The notes: generated from the letters alone by a model not told the origin. Shown: positions 42,220 through 52,714, counted from the first letter of the stretch. The stretch: 64,000 nucleotides of DNA from Maridesulfovibrio bastinii DSM 16055 (GCF_000429985.1 NZ_AUCX01000005.1:1-64000), one strand, 5' to 3'. Numbers and translations: made by a program.

Positions 42220-43233
42220 ATGAAGGGTAAATTTTTGGTTTTGCTGTCTGTTCTGCTTTTAACTTCGGTCCTGCCGTCATTTGCAAAGGCTGAAACTTAT
42301 AATTTTACATATTCAAACTTTTTTCCTCCTACCCATGTGCAGTCTAAGCTGGCTGAAGAGTGGTGTCAGGAAGTTGAAAAGCGCACCGACGGAAGAGTTA
42401 CAATTTCATATTTTCCCGGTGGAACCCTTACCAGAGCCAACCAGTGTTATGATGGAGTTGTTCAGGGACTTTCCGATATAGGACTTTCCGCTCTGGCGTA
42501 TTCACGGGGCCGGTTCCCGGTCATGGCGGTTGTTGATCTTCCGCTGGGATATAAATCCGGAGTAGCCGCCACAAAAGTAGCCAATGCCGTTTATGAGAAG
42601 TTCAAACCGGCAGAGCTTGATGATGTTCACCTCATGTATTTCCATGCCCACGGTCCGGGACTTCTGCATACCGCTGAAAAACCCGTGAGAACTCTTGAAG
42701 ATTTGAAGGGCCTTAAAATCAGGGCAACCGGCAACTCGGCCAAGCTGGTTTCAGCTCTTGGCGGTGCTCCTGTAGCCATGTCCATGCCTGATTCCTATCA
42801 GGCCATACGCAGAGGTGTTGTGAACGGGGGCATGTACCCTATTGAAACCAACAAAGGCTGGAAAATGGCTGAAGTGGTTGATTACTGTACTTTAAACTAT
42901 CCTGTTGCATATACCACAACGTTCTTTGTCGTAATGAATAAAGAAAAATGGGAAGAGCTGCCTGAAGATATCCAGAAAATAATTACGGATATCAACAAAG
43001 AATGGGCCTTGAAACACGGTCAGGCCTGGGACCATAGCGACCAGCTTGGTAAAGAGTTCTTTGAAAAGAAGGGTGGCAAATTCATAACTCTGGATGAAGC
43101 TGAGGGTAACAGGTGGAAGCAGAAAGCCATGCCTATGATGGATGAGTACATCAAAAATGTTTCAGCCAAGGGCGTAGATGGAAAGGCTGTTTTAGATTTC
43201 ACCGTAACAGAGCTTAATTCTATACAAAAATAA
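42220..43233 (+). CDS. dctP: TRAP transporter solute-binding protein DctP
   Basis: A 337-residue periplasmic binding protein with a signal peptide (FLVLLSVLLLTSVLPSFAKA, residues 4-23). The mature protein opens with TYNFTYSNFFPPTH. Family features include EVEKRTDGRVTISYFPGG and LKGLKIRATGNSAKLVSALG, the latter with the arginine that usually clamps a carboxylate ligand. TRAP binding proteins capture organic acids for Na+-driven uptake. GGAGG lies four bases before the ATG at 42220, which replaces the longer TTG frame. A hairpin follows before dctQ. Ligand unknown; a carboxylate is likely. Confidence 0.92.
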   Translation: MKGKFLVLLSVLLLTSVLPSFAKAETYNFTYSNFFPPTHVQSKLAEEWCQEVEKRTDGRVTISYFPGGTLTRANQCYDGVVQGLSDIGLSALAYSRGRFPVMAVVDLPLGYKSGVAATKVANAVYEKFKPAELDDVHLMYFHAHGPGLLHTAEKPVRTLEDLKGLKIRATGNSAKLVSALGGAPVAMSMPDSYQAIRRGVVNGGMYPIETNKGWKMAEVVDYCTLNYPVAYTTTFFVVMNKEKWEELPEDIQKIITDINKEWALKHGQAWDHSDQLGKEFFEKKGGKFITLDEAEGNRWKQKAMPMMDEYIKNVSAKGVDGKAVLDFTVTELNSIQK

Positions 43234-43254
43234 ATTCATAAATGACTGAAAGTT

Positions 43255-43286
43255 ATAAGCCGGGGTTTGTTGTTGCCCCGGCTTAT
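43255..43286 (+). other. Stable hairpin between dctP and dctQ
   Basis: Perfect 11-bp stem ATAAGCCGGGG / CCCCGGCTTAT with a 10-base loop, without a following T-run. In transport operons such hairpins protect or process mRNA so that the binding protein is made in excess; that role is inferred here. Confidence 0.65.
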
Positions 43287-43308
43287 TCTGTAAAAACGGG
43301 GGCAGGTG

Positions 43309-43782
43309 ATGTTTTATCTTATCCGCGGACTGGAGAATCTGCTTAAAGTAATAGCTGCCGCAGCTCTTATAGGCATGGCTCTTGTTACCGGGGCTGATGT
43401 TGTCATGCGTGGTGTGTTCAATTCTCCACTTATCGGTGTTGAAGAGATTGTTGCTGTTCTGGCTGTTCTAGCCACTGGATTCGGTCTCGCTTATACTCAT
43501 TCCCAGCGGAGTAATATCGGTGTCGAATTTTTAATCAGCCGTCTGAAAAAAAGAACAAGAGCCAGAATCCGTTGTCTCACTGATCTTGCCGGAGTAGCCC
43601 TTTTTGCTCTCATTACCTGGAGGCTTGTTCTTTATGGAATGAGCATGGCAAAAGTAGGGCATGTTTCCATGACTCTGGAACTGCCGACTCCACTCATTAT
43701 CTATTCACTGGCTGCCGGATTCGGCTGCCTGACTCTCGTTCAGTTCAAAGATTTTCTTTCCTTTTTTGTGGAGGTTGAATAA
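43309..43782 (+). CDS. dctQ: TRAP transporter small membrane subunit DctQ
   Basis: A 157-residue protein with four predicted transmembrane helices: about 13-35, 45-62, 85-105 and 125-145. The family segment GADVVMRGVFNSPLIGVEEI joins the first two. It forms a complex with DctM. The ATG at 43309 is favoured by the GGGGG run upstream over the GTG three bases earlier. Its stop shares one base with the dctM start. Confidence 0.88.
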   Translation: MFYLIRGLENLLKVIAAAALIGMALVTGADVVMRGVFNSPLIGVEEIVAVLAVLATGFGLAYTHSQRSNIGVEFLISRLKKRTRARIRCLTDLAGVALFALITWRLVLYGMSMAKVGHVSMTLELPTPLIIYSLAAGFGCLTLVQFKDFLSFFVEVE

Positions 43783-45095
43783 TGGATCCGGCTACTATCG
43801 GTCTTATCGGTGTTGTGGTTATGCTGGTATTGTTCATGACCGGAATGCCGGTGGCTTATATCATGACCATCGTGGGATTCGGCGGTTTTTCAACGCTTAT
43901 CTCTCTCAAGGGCGGGCTGGGACTGCTCTCTCGCAGTTTTTATGGAACTTTTTCTTCCTACGATCTTGCGACCATTCCTTTATTTATTTTGATGGGGCAG
44001 CTGGCTTTTAATACCGGGATCAGTCGCAGGCTTTATCGCACGGCTTATCATTTTCTCGGAAATATTCAGGGCGGGTTGGCAATGGCCACTGTCTCTGCCT
44101 GCACGGCTTTCGGAGCCGTCTGCGGCTCATCTCCTGCAACAGCCGCAACTATGGCCACAGTCGGAATACCGGAAATGAAGCGATACGGTTATGCCGATTC
44201 TCTCGCCGCCGGGTCTGTGGCGTCAGGTGGAGGACTGGGCATGATTATGCCGCCCAGTGTTGTCCTGATTGTTTACGGGGTTCTTACAGAGCAATCCATA
44301 GGCTCGCTTTTTGTTGCGGGAATAATTCCTTCCGTTGTGCTTACGGTTCTTTTTATTATTGCCATAGCTATTCAGTGCAGGATTAATCCTGAGCTTGGCC
44401 CTAAAGGTGTGCCGTGTTCATTTTCCGAAAAAATGCGCTCCCTTGCCGGGCTTGCTGACACTTTTATAATCTTTGTGCTTGTTATCGGCGGCATGTTTAA
44501 AGGTTGGTTTACCCCGACCGAGTCGGCCTCAATCGGTGTTCTCGGGGTTCTTATACTTGGGATTGTTAAGCGTCAGCTCAGCTGGAAAGATCTATGTAAT
44601 TCTCTTTATGAAACTATGCGTACCTCATGCATGGTTCTATTTCTGGTGGCCGGAGCAGTTGTATTCGGTAAGTTTCTGGCTGTGACCAGAATACCGTTTA
44701 ATGTTGCTTCATGGACTTCGTCGCTTGATTTTCCACCACTTGTAATCATGACGATGATTCTGCTTATTTATTTTATCGGTGGCTGTTTTATGGATGCGCT
44801 GGCTCTTATTATGCTGACCATTCCTGTATTTTATCCGATGGTCACGGCAATGGGGTTTGATCCGATATGGTTCGGGGTAATTATTGTTCTGGTTACGCAG
44901 ATCGGAGTTATTACGCCTCCAGTAGGCATAAATGTTTATGTTGTCTATGGTATGGCCCAGAAATTTGCTCCTTCGATTACATTGGAATCTATATTTAAAG
45001 GAACAATGCCATTTTTACTTGCAATTCTTGTGGGTATAATATTGTTTTCAATTTTTCCGCAGTTTATTCTTTATCTTCCCGGAGCAATGTATTGA
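43782..45095 (+). CDS. dctM: TRAP transporter large membrane subunit DctM
   Basis: A 437-residue transport subunit with about 12 helices. Family signatures include GSSPATAATMATVGIPEM (about residues 110-127), GGGLGMIMPPSVVLIVYG (about 147-164), and the second-repeat VTQIGVITPPVGINVYV near residue 370. These glycine/proline loops hold Na+ and substrate sites. Overlap with dctQ (TAATG) ensures stoichiometric translation. A strong terminator closes the operon. Confidence 0.93.
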   Translation: MDPATIGLIGVVVMLVLFMTGMPVAYIMTIVGFGGFSTLISLKGGLGLLSRSFYGTFSSYDLATIPLFILMGQLAFNTGISRRLYRTAYHFLGNIQGGLAMATVSACTAFGAVCGSSPATAATMATVGIPEMKRYGYADSLAAGSVASGGGLGMIMPPSVVLIVYGVLTEQSIGSLFVAGIIPSVVLTVLFIIAIAIQCRINPELGPKGVPCSFSEKMRSLAGLADTFIIFVLVIGGMFKGWFTPTESASIGVLGVLILGIVKRQLSWKDLCNSLYETMRTSCMVLFLVAGAVVFGKFLAVTRIPFNVASWTSSLDFPPLVIMTMILLIYFIGGCFMDALALIMLTIPVFYPMVTAMGFDPIWFGVIIVLVTQIGVITPPVGINVYVVYGMAQKFAPSITLESIFKGTMPFLLAILVGIILFSIFPQFILYLPGAMY

Positions 45096-45155
45096 TACTT
45101 AATTGAATTATATCATGCTGTGATATTCAGTTTCTTAATCTTAATTATTATATCG

Positions 45156-45187
45156 AAAACCTCCGTTTTTATGCGGAGGTTTTTTTA
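45156..45187 (+). terminator. Terminator of the dctPQM operon
   Basis: AAAACCTCCG pairs with CGGAGGTTTT across an eight-base loop, followed by a run of T. Confidence 0.88.
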
Positions 45188-45309
45188 TGTGTTTTATGTT
45201 TAAAAATATTTCTTCTCTTTGCAAAAATTTGTTATATAGTCTGCTATGCAAGTATTCTGGTATAAAATTATGTCATTTTCTTTATTAATGACATTTCTGG
45301 AGTTTTCTG

Positions 45310-47682
45310 ATGGGGAATAGCAATAAAGTATATCCGGTTTTTGATAGAAAAGACATCTCCGAAAAGCATAGACCGGCAGAATGCTGTCAGGAAAAAGACG
45401 GAGTTGTGGGCAGAGATTTTTATGATTCTTTTTTTAGAAAAAACCACATTGTTACAATAATATTTGATCCTGAAAACGGTGTAATTCTGGATGCGAATGA
45501 TGCCGCATGTTCCTTTTACGGATACTCCATTTCTGAAATAAAAAAAATTAAAGTTTATGATTTGAATACAGTAGACAGTGCTACGGTAGATGAAAATATT
45601 GATAAGGCTGTCAGACGAAGTCAGAATGAGTTTCTGCTTGAGCACAGACTTGCTGACGGCCGAACAAGGAATGTCAGAGTTTATAGCGGGGTAGCCCCTG
45701 TTTTTGGAAGAGAATGTATCTATTCCTGCATTTTCGATGTTACTGAGCACGTCACTACCCAGAAAAAACTGGCTGACAGCGAAGAAAAATTTAAAAAATT
45801 ATATCTTGAAGCACCTGTTCCATACCAGTCTCTTGATGCTGATGGGACTTTTGTCGATGTTAATAATACGTTCTGTAAAATTCTCGGATATGAAAAAAAG
45901 GATTTAATAGGGCGCAATTTCAGTGAAATTATCCATCCTGAGTGGCGAATTAATTTTCAGCAGAATTTCCCAAAATTCAAAAGCATTGGTGAAATCCTGG
46001 GAGTGGAATTCAAGCTGCTGCGTAAAGACGGAACCTATCTGCTGGTATCTTTTTCAGGAAGAATCGACCGTAATGATGACGGTTCTTTTAAGCAGACGCA
46101 TTGTGTTTTCAGGGATATTACCCGTGAAAGGGAAAATATGCTCGGCCTGATGGAAAACGAGCATCGCTTCAGGAGTCTGTTTGAAGGTCTGGAGATGATT
46201 GCCGTGCAGGGATATGATGCGGACCGTAAAATCATATTCTGGAATAAAACAAGCGAAAGGCTTTTTGGATACAGTGCAGATGAAGTTCTTGGTCGTCCTA
46301 TAGAGGAACTTGTTCTTCCTGAGAAAAGCAGGCAGAGATTTGTTAAAGGCCTTAAAGCATGGATTGACGGGGGTAGTCCTTTGCAACCCGGCGAATCGGT
46401 TCTTGTTGATAAAAAGGGTAATCAGGTTCCGGTCTATTTTTCGCATGTTATGCAACTAAATAAATCCGGTAACGTTGAGATATACAGCATCAACGTGGAT
46501 TTAACCGAAATTAAAAAAGCCAATCTGGCTCTTTTGAAAGCCAAAGAGGAAGCTGAAAGAGCGAATCAGGCCAAATCAATTTTTCTTGCCAATATGAGTC
46601 ATGAGCTGAGGACCCCTCTAAATGGAATTATCGGTATGCACGGTCTTTTGCAGACAACCGGTCTTGATGGCGAGCAGGAGCGTTATATTAATGGCGCGGT
46701 GACCGCTGCAAGGAGGTTGACTGATCTGCTGGGCGATGTCCTTGATCTTTCAAAAATAGAAGCAGGGAAAACTTTTCTGGTGGAAGCTCCTTTTAATTTA
46801 AGGGAACTTCTGCGTAATACCGGAGAATTATTCACTCCGTCATGTCTGCAGAAAGGTTTGGAGCAGACATTTTATTTTGACGAAAGGCTCCCGGAAATTG
46901 TAATCGGTGATCAGATAAGGATAATGCAGGTTATTACCAATCTGTTAGGAAATTCAATTAAGTTTACTGATTCAGGTTTTATCCGTTTTGAAGTTCATTT
47001 AATCAGGCAGACTGAAGCAGATCTTACAATTCTTTTTATTGTTTCGGATAGTGGCATCGGTATCGCTGATGACGAACTTGATAATATTTCTGAAATTTTT
47101 ATGCAGGGTGAAGACAGCTATGTCCGCAGGTTTCAGGGCGCAGGGCTTGGACTTTCCATTGTGAAAAAGCTGGTTGAGATGATGAACGGCTCTCTGAGTA
47201 TAGATTCAGTAAAAGGAAAAGGTACGGATATTTATTTTTCTGTTCCTTTGAAAACAGGAAGTGAAAATTCTTTGCAGAATATGGAATATTCAGAAAAATT
47301 GTTGGAAGAAAAAAGTAGACCTTCAAAAATTCTGCTGGTTGAAGATGAAGCCATCAATCGACTGGCTATGAAGAGGATGCTTGAAAAATATGGAACGCAT
47401 GTCAGTTGCGCGGTCAACGGTCTTGAAGCTCTTGATCAATTGAAAAATGACAGCTTTGACGTTGTTCTTATGGATATTCAAATGCCTGTAATGGATGGCA
47501 TTAAAGCGACCCTTAAAATTCGTTCCGGTAAAGCCGGTGATACTAATAAAGAAATTCCCATTATTGCTTTGACAGCCTATGCGATGGCAGGAGACCGTGA
47601 AGAGTTTCTCGGTGCCGGTATGAATGACTGCCTCACAAAACCTATAGATATGGATAAGCTTATCAAAGTCCTGAATCTTTAG
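45310..47682 (+). CDS. Soluble hybrid histidine kinase with three PAS domains and a receiver
   Basis: A 790-residue cytoplasmic signalling protein with no transmembrane helices. Three PAS domains occur at about residues 45-150, 160-280 and 290-405. HisKA has phospho-acceptor His431 (ANMSHELRTPLNG), and the ATPase domain shows SDSGIGI and GAGLGLSIV. A C-terminal receiver has phospho-acceptor Asp722 in VVLMDIQMPVMDG. The stacked PAS domains suggest redox or small-ligand sensing. The receiver at the end implies a phosphorelay through an Hpt protein, for which the 133-residue protein at 29 kb is one candidate. GGAG precedes the ATG. Confidence 0.92.
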   Translation: MGNSNKVYPVFDRKDISEKHRPAECCQEKDGVVGRDFYDSFFRKNHIVTIIFDPENGVILDANDAACSFYGYSISEIKKIKVYDLNTVDSATVDENIDKAVRRSQNEFLLEHRLADGRTRNVRVYSGVAPVFGRECIYSCIFDVTEHVTTQKKLADSEEKFKKLYLEAPVPYQSLDADGTFVDVNNTFCKILGYEKKDLIGRNFSEIIHPEWRINFQQNFPKFKSIGEILGVEFKLLRKDGTYLLVSFSGRIDRNDDGSFKQTHCVFRDITRERENMLGLMENEHRFRSLFEGLEMIAVQGYDADRKIIFWNKTSERLFGYSADEVLGRPIEELVLPEKSRQRFVKGLKAWIDGGSPLQPGESVLVDKKGNQVPVYFSHVMQLNKSGNVEIYSINVDLTEIKKANLALLKAKEEAERANQAKSIFLANMSHELRTPLNGIIGMHGLLQTTGLDGEQERYINGAVTAARRLTDLLGDVLDLSKIEAGKTFLVEAPFNLRELLRNTGELFTPSCLQKGLEQTFYFDERLPEIVIGDQIRIMQVITNLLGNSIKFTDSGFIRFEVHLIRQTEADLTILFIVSDSGIGIADDELDNISEIFMQGEDSYVRRFQGAGLGLSIVKKLVEMMNGSLSIDSVKGKGTDIYFSVPLKTGSENSLQNMEYSEKLLEEKSRPSKILLVEDEAINRLAMKRMLEKYGTHVSCAVNGLEALDQLKNDSFDVVLMDIQMPVMDGIKATLKIRSGKAGDTNKEIPIIALTAYAMAGDREEFLGAGMNDCLTKPIDMDKLIKVLNL

Positions 47683-47897
47683 GCTGTTATCTGGATTGGA
47701 GCCTTGAAAAGAAGTTTACAACCTTTTTGGCTTACGGGATGTCATTTTCCGGATTAAAAAGAATGCGGAATGGAAAAAACTAAAATAATTTAATCTGGAT
47801 TTAATTCTGGTATTATGGCCACAAAAGAATTGCTACTCCTAGAAATACACTGTTTATTAAAATTTTAGCATGAAGATTTAAAATCAGAGGGGAATAT

Positions 47898-48869
47898 ATG
47901 TCATCCGGGAAAAATTGTCTGGTAACAGGCTGTGCGGGATTTATCGGCAGCCATCTTTCAGCAGCATTGCTAGATCAAGGACATACCGTAATTGGAATAG
48001 ATAACTTCTTTTCCGGATATCCCCATAACATGGAGAAATTTATAAATAATCCTGATTTTTACTTCATGGATATGTCGATAGTCGAAGATGAATTCTGGGA
48101 TGAAATTATTGAGAAGTTTTCATCCGTTGACGTGGTTTTCCATCTGGCGGCTATCGTTAGTGTTCCTTATTCCCTTAAGCATGCTGAAACAACAATGGAA
48201 ACCAACTATGCCAGCAGTGTTAAGATGATAGAGGGAGCACGCAGTCACGGTGTTGAATCGTTTATTTTTGCTGGTTCCGCTGCGGAATACGGAGCTGAGG
48301 TCAGACTTCCGGTCCGGGAAGAATACGCGCGTGAGGTGGATGACCACCTGAGTCCTTACGGTCTGGCAAAGTTTCGCACCTCTATTTATCTTGAAGATTC
48401 CGGTTATGGCTGTTCACTGCGTTTTTTCAATGTCTTCGGTCCAAGGCAGGATCCCTCCAGTGCCTACAGCGGAGTTATTTCCCGCTTTATAGATTTCGGA
48501 CTTAGTGAACGGTCTATGGTCATCTTTGGCGATGGTTTGCAGTCCCGTGATTTTATCCATGTTTCAGATGCCGTTAAGGTTTATCTGCTAGCGGCCGGGC
48601 TTGATTCCTCCGGCAAGGGACCACTTAAAGGTATCTATAATGTTGGAACAGGAAAGGGAACTTCTGTTCTGGAACTCGCGGAAAGAGTGCTTGAGCTGAC
48701 CGGCAGTGATAAGGATATTACCTTCAAACCTGAAAGAGCCGGGGATATAAAACATTCCATAGCAGATATTTCTAAATTGGAAGCTGTAGGATTCAAACCG
48801 GAAATATCCCTTGAAGACGGACTTGAGGATACAATAAAATGGGAAAAAGTTGTGCGTAGAATTTCCTGA
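47898..48869 (+). CDS. NAD-dependent sugar-nucleotide epimerase/dehydratase
   Basis: A 323-residue extended short-chain dehydrogenase. NAD-binding motif GCAGFIGSHL is at about residues 12-21, with Asp37 of VIGIDNF choosing NAD over NADP. The catalytic Tyr-x3-Lys is in LSPYGLAKFRTS (about 150-161), and the C-terminal substrate part includes DFIHVSDAV. It resembles UDP-glucose 4-epimerase-like enzymes of surface polysaccharide synthesis, but substrate specificity cannot be read. The ATG is preceded by GGGG. No other sugar genes adjoin. Confidence 0.87.
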   Translation: MSSGKNCLVTGCAGFIGSHLSAALLDQGHTVIGIDNFFSGYPHNMEKFINNPDFYFMDMSIVEDEFWDEIIEKFSSVDVVFHLAAIVSVPYSLKHAETTMETNYASSVKMIEGARSHGVESFIFAGSAAEYGAEVRLPVREEYAREVDDHLSPYGLAKFRTSIYLEDSGYGCSLRFFNVFGPRQDPSSAYSGVISRFIDFGLSERSMVIFGDGLQSRDFIHVSDAVKVYLLAAGLDSSGKGPLKGIYNVGTGKGTSVLELAERVLELTGSDKDITFKPERAGDIKHSIADISKLEAVGFKPEISLEDGLEDTIKWEKVVRRIS

Positions 48870-48897
48870 GATCCGGAGAAATAAAGAATTTAATGTT

Positions 48898-48931
48898 AAG
48901 TGCCGCATGAAATCATGCGGCACTTTTTTTA
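48898..48931. terminator. Terminator between epimerase and yitT genes
   Basis: AAGTGCCGCATGA pairs with TCATGCGGCACTT (13 bp, two-base gap), followed by TTTTTT on the plus strand; the convergent reverse-strand gene ends inside it. Confidence 0.85.
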
Positions 48932-49825
48932 ATATATTTTACGTTTTGAAAAGCTTGAACCAAGCACCGAAAAAGTGTTTTCAACAATGAAAAGGGCGTT
49001 CGGGTCATAGGAAAATGTTATTTCCTCAAGCTTTTTAAGCTGTACGTTGTTTATGACTGTCATAAGTACATTTTTTTCCTGCCGTTTATAAGCACCGAAA
49101 CCTTTGAGAAAGGTTGCGCTTTGTCTGAAAGAATCAAAGATTTCTTTGCAGATGGCGTCAGCATTGTCTGAAATAATGAAAACAACTTTTCTCTGGTTGA
49201 AGAGAGAAAGGGTGTTGTCGACAACAACTGAGCTTATAAAAGTAAGGATTAAGGATGCGATAATAAGATCAAGCGGAAGCCTGAATGCAGACAGGATAAA
49301 CAATGTAGTATTGAATATCAGATACATTTTACCTATTCCGATATTGTACCTCTGGAAAAGGTAAACAGCCAGAACATCAAGTCCGCCGTTTGATCCGAGT
49401 GATCTCAGCACGATACCGGCTCCAAGTCCGGTAAGTATACCGCAGGCCACAGCAGCATATAGCTGGTTGGTAATGGGCATGGGTATCGTGAAAATGTCGT
49501 AAAAGACAGTAGTGGCTATAGTCGCAAAAGCACTGTAGTAGAAAAATCTTCTGCTTACTTTTACCCAGGCCATAATGAAAAGCGGTATATTCAGAAGCAT
49601 ATACAGCCAGCCCGGATCGATTCCTCCGAAGGTATAATAAATCAGCGACGATAAGCCGAAAATACCTCCGGGAATGAATTGATATGGAACAGAAAGGCTC
49701 TTAAAGCCAATTGCAACCAGAAAAGAACCCACAGATATAAGCAGCAGGTTCCACCATACCGAGTAAGTACAATCAATTCTGAAGTTGAATTTTCTAACTT
49801 GAGGCAATTGCTTTATACCAGACAT
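48929..49825 (-). CDS. YitT-family membrane protein (DUF161/DUF2179)
   Basis: A 298-residue protein: five to six membrane helices in the first 190 residues (for example NLLLISVGSFLVAIGFKSL, then GGIFGLSSLIYYTFGG, then SLGSNGGLDVLAVYLFQRYN), followed by a cytoplasmic DUF2179 domain. Function of the family is not established. Its start lies 32 bases inside the 3' end of ablB, with GGAGAG six bases upstream, so it is coupled to the acetyl-beta-lysine genes; a role in osmolyte export or osmosensing is conceivable but unproven. Confidence 0.83.
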   Translation of the reverse strand: MSGIKQLPQVRKFNFRIDCTYSVWWNLLLISVGSFLVAIGFKSLSVPYQFIPGGIFGLSSLIYYTFGGIDPGWLYMLLNIPLFIMAWVKVSRRFFYYSAFATIATTVFYDIFTIPMPITNQLYAAVACGILTGLGAGIVLRSLGSNGGLDVLAVYLFQRYNIGIGKMYLIFNTTLFILSAFRLPLDLIIASLILTFISSVVVDNTLSLFNQRKVVFIISDNADAICKEIFDSFRQSATFLKGFGAYKRQEKNVLMTVINNVQLKKLEEITFSYDPNALFIVENTFSVLGSSFSKRKIY

Positions 49826-50633
49826 TCATACTCTCCAATCTTCCTCCAATTTGCGTATTGTTGGGTAAAGTCCCTGCGAGACTGTACCCGTCTTTCGCGA
49901 ACACGGCGTTCATACCAAAGCTGCCGGCTCTCGCAATTGTGAAGGCTGTAAGAATACCCATGTCGGACATGTCTTTATTCATACGCGCCAGAAGGTTGCC
50001 GGCAGCACCATTTCCCCTTGCTTCGGGGAGGGTTGCAAAGTCGGTCATTTCAACGCATTTCCATGAACTGTCCATCTCAGCGGATGAAGCTGCAACAAGT
50101 TTTTTACCTGCAAAAATTCCATAAAAATACACATCGGAATTCATTTCTTCTAGAATAAATTCCGGATTAGTGATGGGAAAAGGGTAGGACTCAAATACGT
50201 TGTCGTAAAGTTCTGCCAACTTGGAACAATGTTCAGGCCCAAGCCTTTTCACCGAAGATGTATCCGGTTGAATACCGACTTCAACACTTTTAGTCTCAGC
50301 AACCTTAAGAACTTCGTCAAGAAGTTTTTGATTACTTACGGTTTTTCTTGTCGAATTAAAGTATTTTCCCATAAAATACCCGGATGATACGCCATTTACC
50401 ATCATCGGAACCGAGGCTTCAATGCTGAAGCCCCGTCCGGTGAAGAATTCTGACGATTTTTCCGGTATTTTTGCAAATATTTTGGAATATCCGTTCCTGT
50501 TTACCAGATTGTCGATTACTTCGATAACTTTCAGAATATCAGATTCATCCAGTTTCATAAGATAGACACGGTCATTTTCGGTCCCGTGCTGCAAAACCGA
50601 ATTACCGACTCTGATAATATTATCATGCGGCAT
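49794..50633 (-). CDS. ablB: Beta-lysine N-acetyltransferase AblB
   Basis: A 279-residue acetyltransferase. The C-terminal GNAT domain (about residues 135-275) contains the acetyl-CoA loop [14 protein letters not shown]. The N-terminal half, [19 protein letters not shown] onward, is characteristic of AblB. It acetylates the epsilon-amino group of beta-lysine to make N-epsilon-acetyl-beta-lysine, a compatible solute of methanogens and some bacteria. The start at 50633 (MPHDNIIR) overlaps the ablA stop by 11 bases with GAGG upstream; the longer frame lies inside ablA. Pairing with ablA makes the assignment strong. Confidence 0.92.
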   Translation of the reverse strand: MPHDNIIRVGNSVLQHGTENDRVYLMKLDESDILKVIEVIDNLVNRNGYSKIFAKIPEKSSEFFTGRGFSIEASVPMMVNGVSSGYFMGKYFNSTRKTVSNQKLLDEVLKVAETKSVEVGIQPDTSSVKRLGPEHCSKLAELYDNVFESYPFPITNPEFILEEMNSDVYFYGIFAGKKLVAASSAEMDSSWKCVEMTDFATLPEARGNGAAGNLLARMNKDMSDMGILTAFTIARAGSFGMNAVFAKDGYSLAGTLPNNTQIGGRLESMNVWYKAIASS

Positions 50634-51954
50634 CTTCGTCCTCATCATCGTCTCTGCGACACATACGCTCATTATTTTCAGGGGTAAGACTGGTTGTGTC
50701 ATCCCAGTCTGAAAGAAGTTTTTCGATACCTATAGCTTTTTCCTCGGCATCATCTTCCTTGAGTTGCAGATTGCACTTGGCGCACTCGCGGTCGCAATAG
50801 TTTGCTTCGTAAGTGTCCGGCTCGTTGTAAGTTGTGATGACTCCTTCATAGTTCCTCAAAATAACTTTATTGGGACCCCATGAGACAATATAGTTGGGCA
50901 TTACAGGAATTTTACCTCCGCCGCCGGGAGCATCCACAACATAGGTCGGAACAGCGAATCCGCTGGTATGACCACGCAGGCTTTCAATTATTTCAATACC
51001 CTTTCCTATCGGTGTTCTGAAATGGGTCAGCCCCTCAGACATATCGCACTGGTAAAGATAATACGGGCGTACACGATTTTTTACCAGTTTATGGTTAAGG
51101 GTTTTGATAAGTCTCTGGCAGTCATTTACACCGGAAAGCAGCACACTCTGGTTACCGAGCGGAATTCCTGCGTCAGCCAGCCTTGCCAGAGCTCTGCGGG
51201 ATGACTCGGTAATTTCACGGGGATGGTTGAAGTGGGTGTTTATCCAGAGCGGGTGATGCTTTTTCAGCATTTCAACCAGACTGTCGGTGATACGGTATGG
51301 CAGCACCACAGGCATTCTGGTTCCTATTCTGACAACTTCAACATGCTCAATTTCTTCAATTCTGCTTAAAATCCAGTCAAGCTTGCTGTCAGAAAGCATC
51401 AATGGATCACCGCCGGACAGAAGCACGTCCCGGATTTGAGGGGTGTTTTTAATATATTCAATTCCTTCCTCAATTGTTGATTTTGAAGGAATTGAATCAA
51501 CATCTCCGACTTTGCGTTTTCTGGTGCAGTGTCGGCAGTACATGGAGCAGGTATTACTTATTTGAAGCAGCACCCTGTCGGGGTACCTGTGGGTTATTCC
51601 CGGAGCAGGGCTGTCTTCATCCTCATGGAGAGGGTCAGTCATATCATATCTTCCGATTTTCAGTTCTTCCTTTGAAGGGAAGGATTGCAGGAAAACCGGA
51701 TCATTTTTATAATCATCAGTATCGATCAGCGAGAGATAATACGGAGTCACCGACATGGGGAACTTGTCGAGGGTCCTTCTGTAGATACGTCTTTCCGTGT
51801 CGGAAAAATCAACTCCCAGAACTCTCTCAAAATCTTCCACTGTCCTTACTGAGTTGCGAATGTGCCATTTCCAGTCCGTCCAGTCGGATCTGGTCACATT
51901 GGTTTCGTCAAGCGAATTTGCAACTTCCTGCTGGTGCTCTGTGAATATTTTCAA
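50623..51954 (-). CDS. ablA: Lysine 2,3-aminomutase AblA
   Basis: A 443-residue radical-SAM, PLP-dependent enzyme converting L-lysine to L-beta-lysine. The SAM/[4Fe-4S] cysteines are Cys136, Cys140 and Cys143 ([10 protein letters not shown]). The PLP lysine lies in [14 protein letters not shown] (about residues 322-335). C-terminal zinc-type cysteines CDRECAKC follow. Its start is TTG with GGGAG five bases upstream. Only 12 bases separate it from the amino-acid transporter ATPase gene, and ablB overlaps its end, indicating one transcript. The reaction is oxygen-sensitive and suits an anaerobe. Confidence 0.96.
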   Translation of the reverse strand: MKIFTEHQQEVANSLDETNVTRSDWTDWKWHIRNSVRTVEDFERVLGVDFSDTERRIYRRTLDKFPMSVTPYYLSLIDTDDYKNDPVFLQSFPSKEELKIGRYDMTDPLHEDEDSPAPGITHRYPDRVLLQISNTCSMYCRHCTRKRKVGDVDSIPSKSTIEEGIEYIKNTPQIRDVLLSGGDPLMLSDSKLDWILSRIEEIEHVEVVRIGTRMPVVLPYRITDSLVEMLKKHHPLWINTHFNHPREITESSRRALARLADAGIPLGNQSVLLSGVNDCQRLIKTLNHKLVKNRVRPYYLYQCDMSEGLTHFRTPIGKGIEIIESLRGHTSGFAVPTYVVDAPGGGGKIPVMPNYIVSWGPNKVILRNYEGVITTYNEPDTYEANYCDRECAKCNLQLKEDDAEEKAIGIEKLLSDWDDTTSLTPENNERMCRRDDDEDEDAA

Positions 51955-51966
51955 AATTACTCCCTG

Positions 51967-52704
51967 TTATAAGATTTGGCCGAGAAATTCCTGAGTGCGC
52001 GGCATTTGCGGCTCATCAAAAATTCTTTGGGGGGTGCCTTGTTCAAGAATGACACCCTCATCCATAAAGGCCACGGAATCAGCCACTTCACGGGCAAAGC
52101 CCATTTCGTGGGTTACAACCATCATCGTCATGCCGTCTTCAGCAAGCTTGCGCATAACGCCAAGCACTTCACCCACAAGTTCAGGGTCCAGTGCTGAAGT
52201 CGGTTCATCAAAAAGCATAACTTCAGGTTCCATTGCCAGAGATCTGGCAATAGCCACCCTCTGCTTTTGTCCACCTGAAAGATTTTGCGGATAGGCATCC
52301 AGAAATTCTTCCATACCGACCTTTTCGAGGTAGTATTCAGCAAGATCGGCTGCTTTCTTTTTTTTCATTTTTCTGACCTGAGTCGGGCCTTCCATCACAT
52401 TACCCAGTACGGACATGTGCGGAAAAAGGTTGAAATGCTGAAAAACCATGCCGACTTTTGTCCTGAGGGCATTTATGAATTTATCATCGCCGGTGACAGT
52501 CTGTCCTGAAACATTTATTTCTCCCTCATCGTAGCTTTCAAGATAGTTGACACAGCGCAGCAGGGTACTTTTCCCTGATCCGCTTGAACCGATGATGACG
52601 ACAACATCAGAGGGCAGCACGTTCAGATCAATTCCTTTTAAAACATGCTGATCGCCGAACCATTTGTTGAGGCCCGAAATTTCTATAACCGGTGCATTCT
52701 GCAT
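51967..52704 (-). CDS. Polar amino acid ABC transporter ATPase
   Basis: A 245-residue ATPase of the GlnQ/HisP type. Walker A is GSSGSGKST (about residues 37-45), signature [16 protein letters not shown], Walker [15 protein letters not shown], then the switch histidine in [17 protein letters not shown] at 52704 is used as start with GGAGA before it. It energises the permease encoded 10 bases upstream. Linkage to ablAB suggests lysine as substrate, which the ATPase itself cannot reveal. Confidence 0.94.
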   Translation of the reverse strand: MQNAPVIEISGLNKWFGDQHVLKGIDLNVLPSDVVVIIGSSGSGKSTLLRCVNYLESYDEGEINVSGQTVTGDDKFINALRTKVGMVFQHFNLFPHMSVLGNVMEGPTQVRKMKKKKAADLAEYYLEKVGMEEFLDAYPQNLSGGQKQRVAIARSLAMEPEVMLFDEPTSALDPELVGEVLGVMRKLAEDGMTMMVVTHEMGFAREVADSVAFMDEGVILEQGTPQRIFDEPQMPRTQEFLGQIL

Positions 52705-52714
52705 ATTTTTTCTC

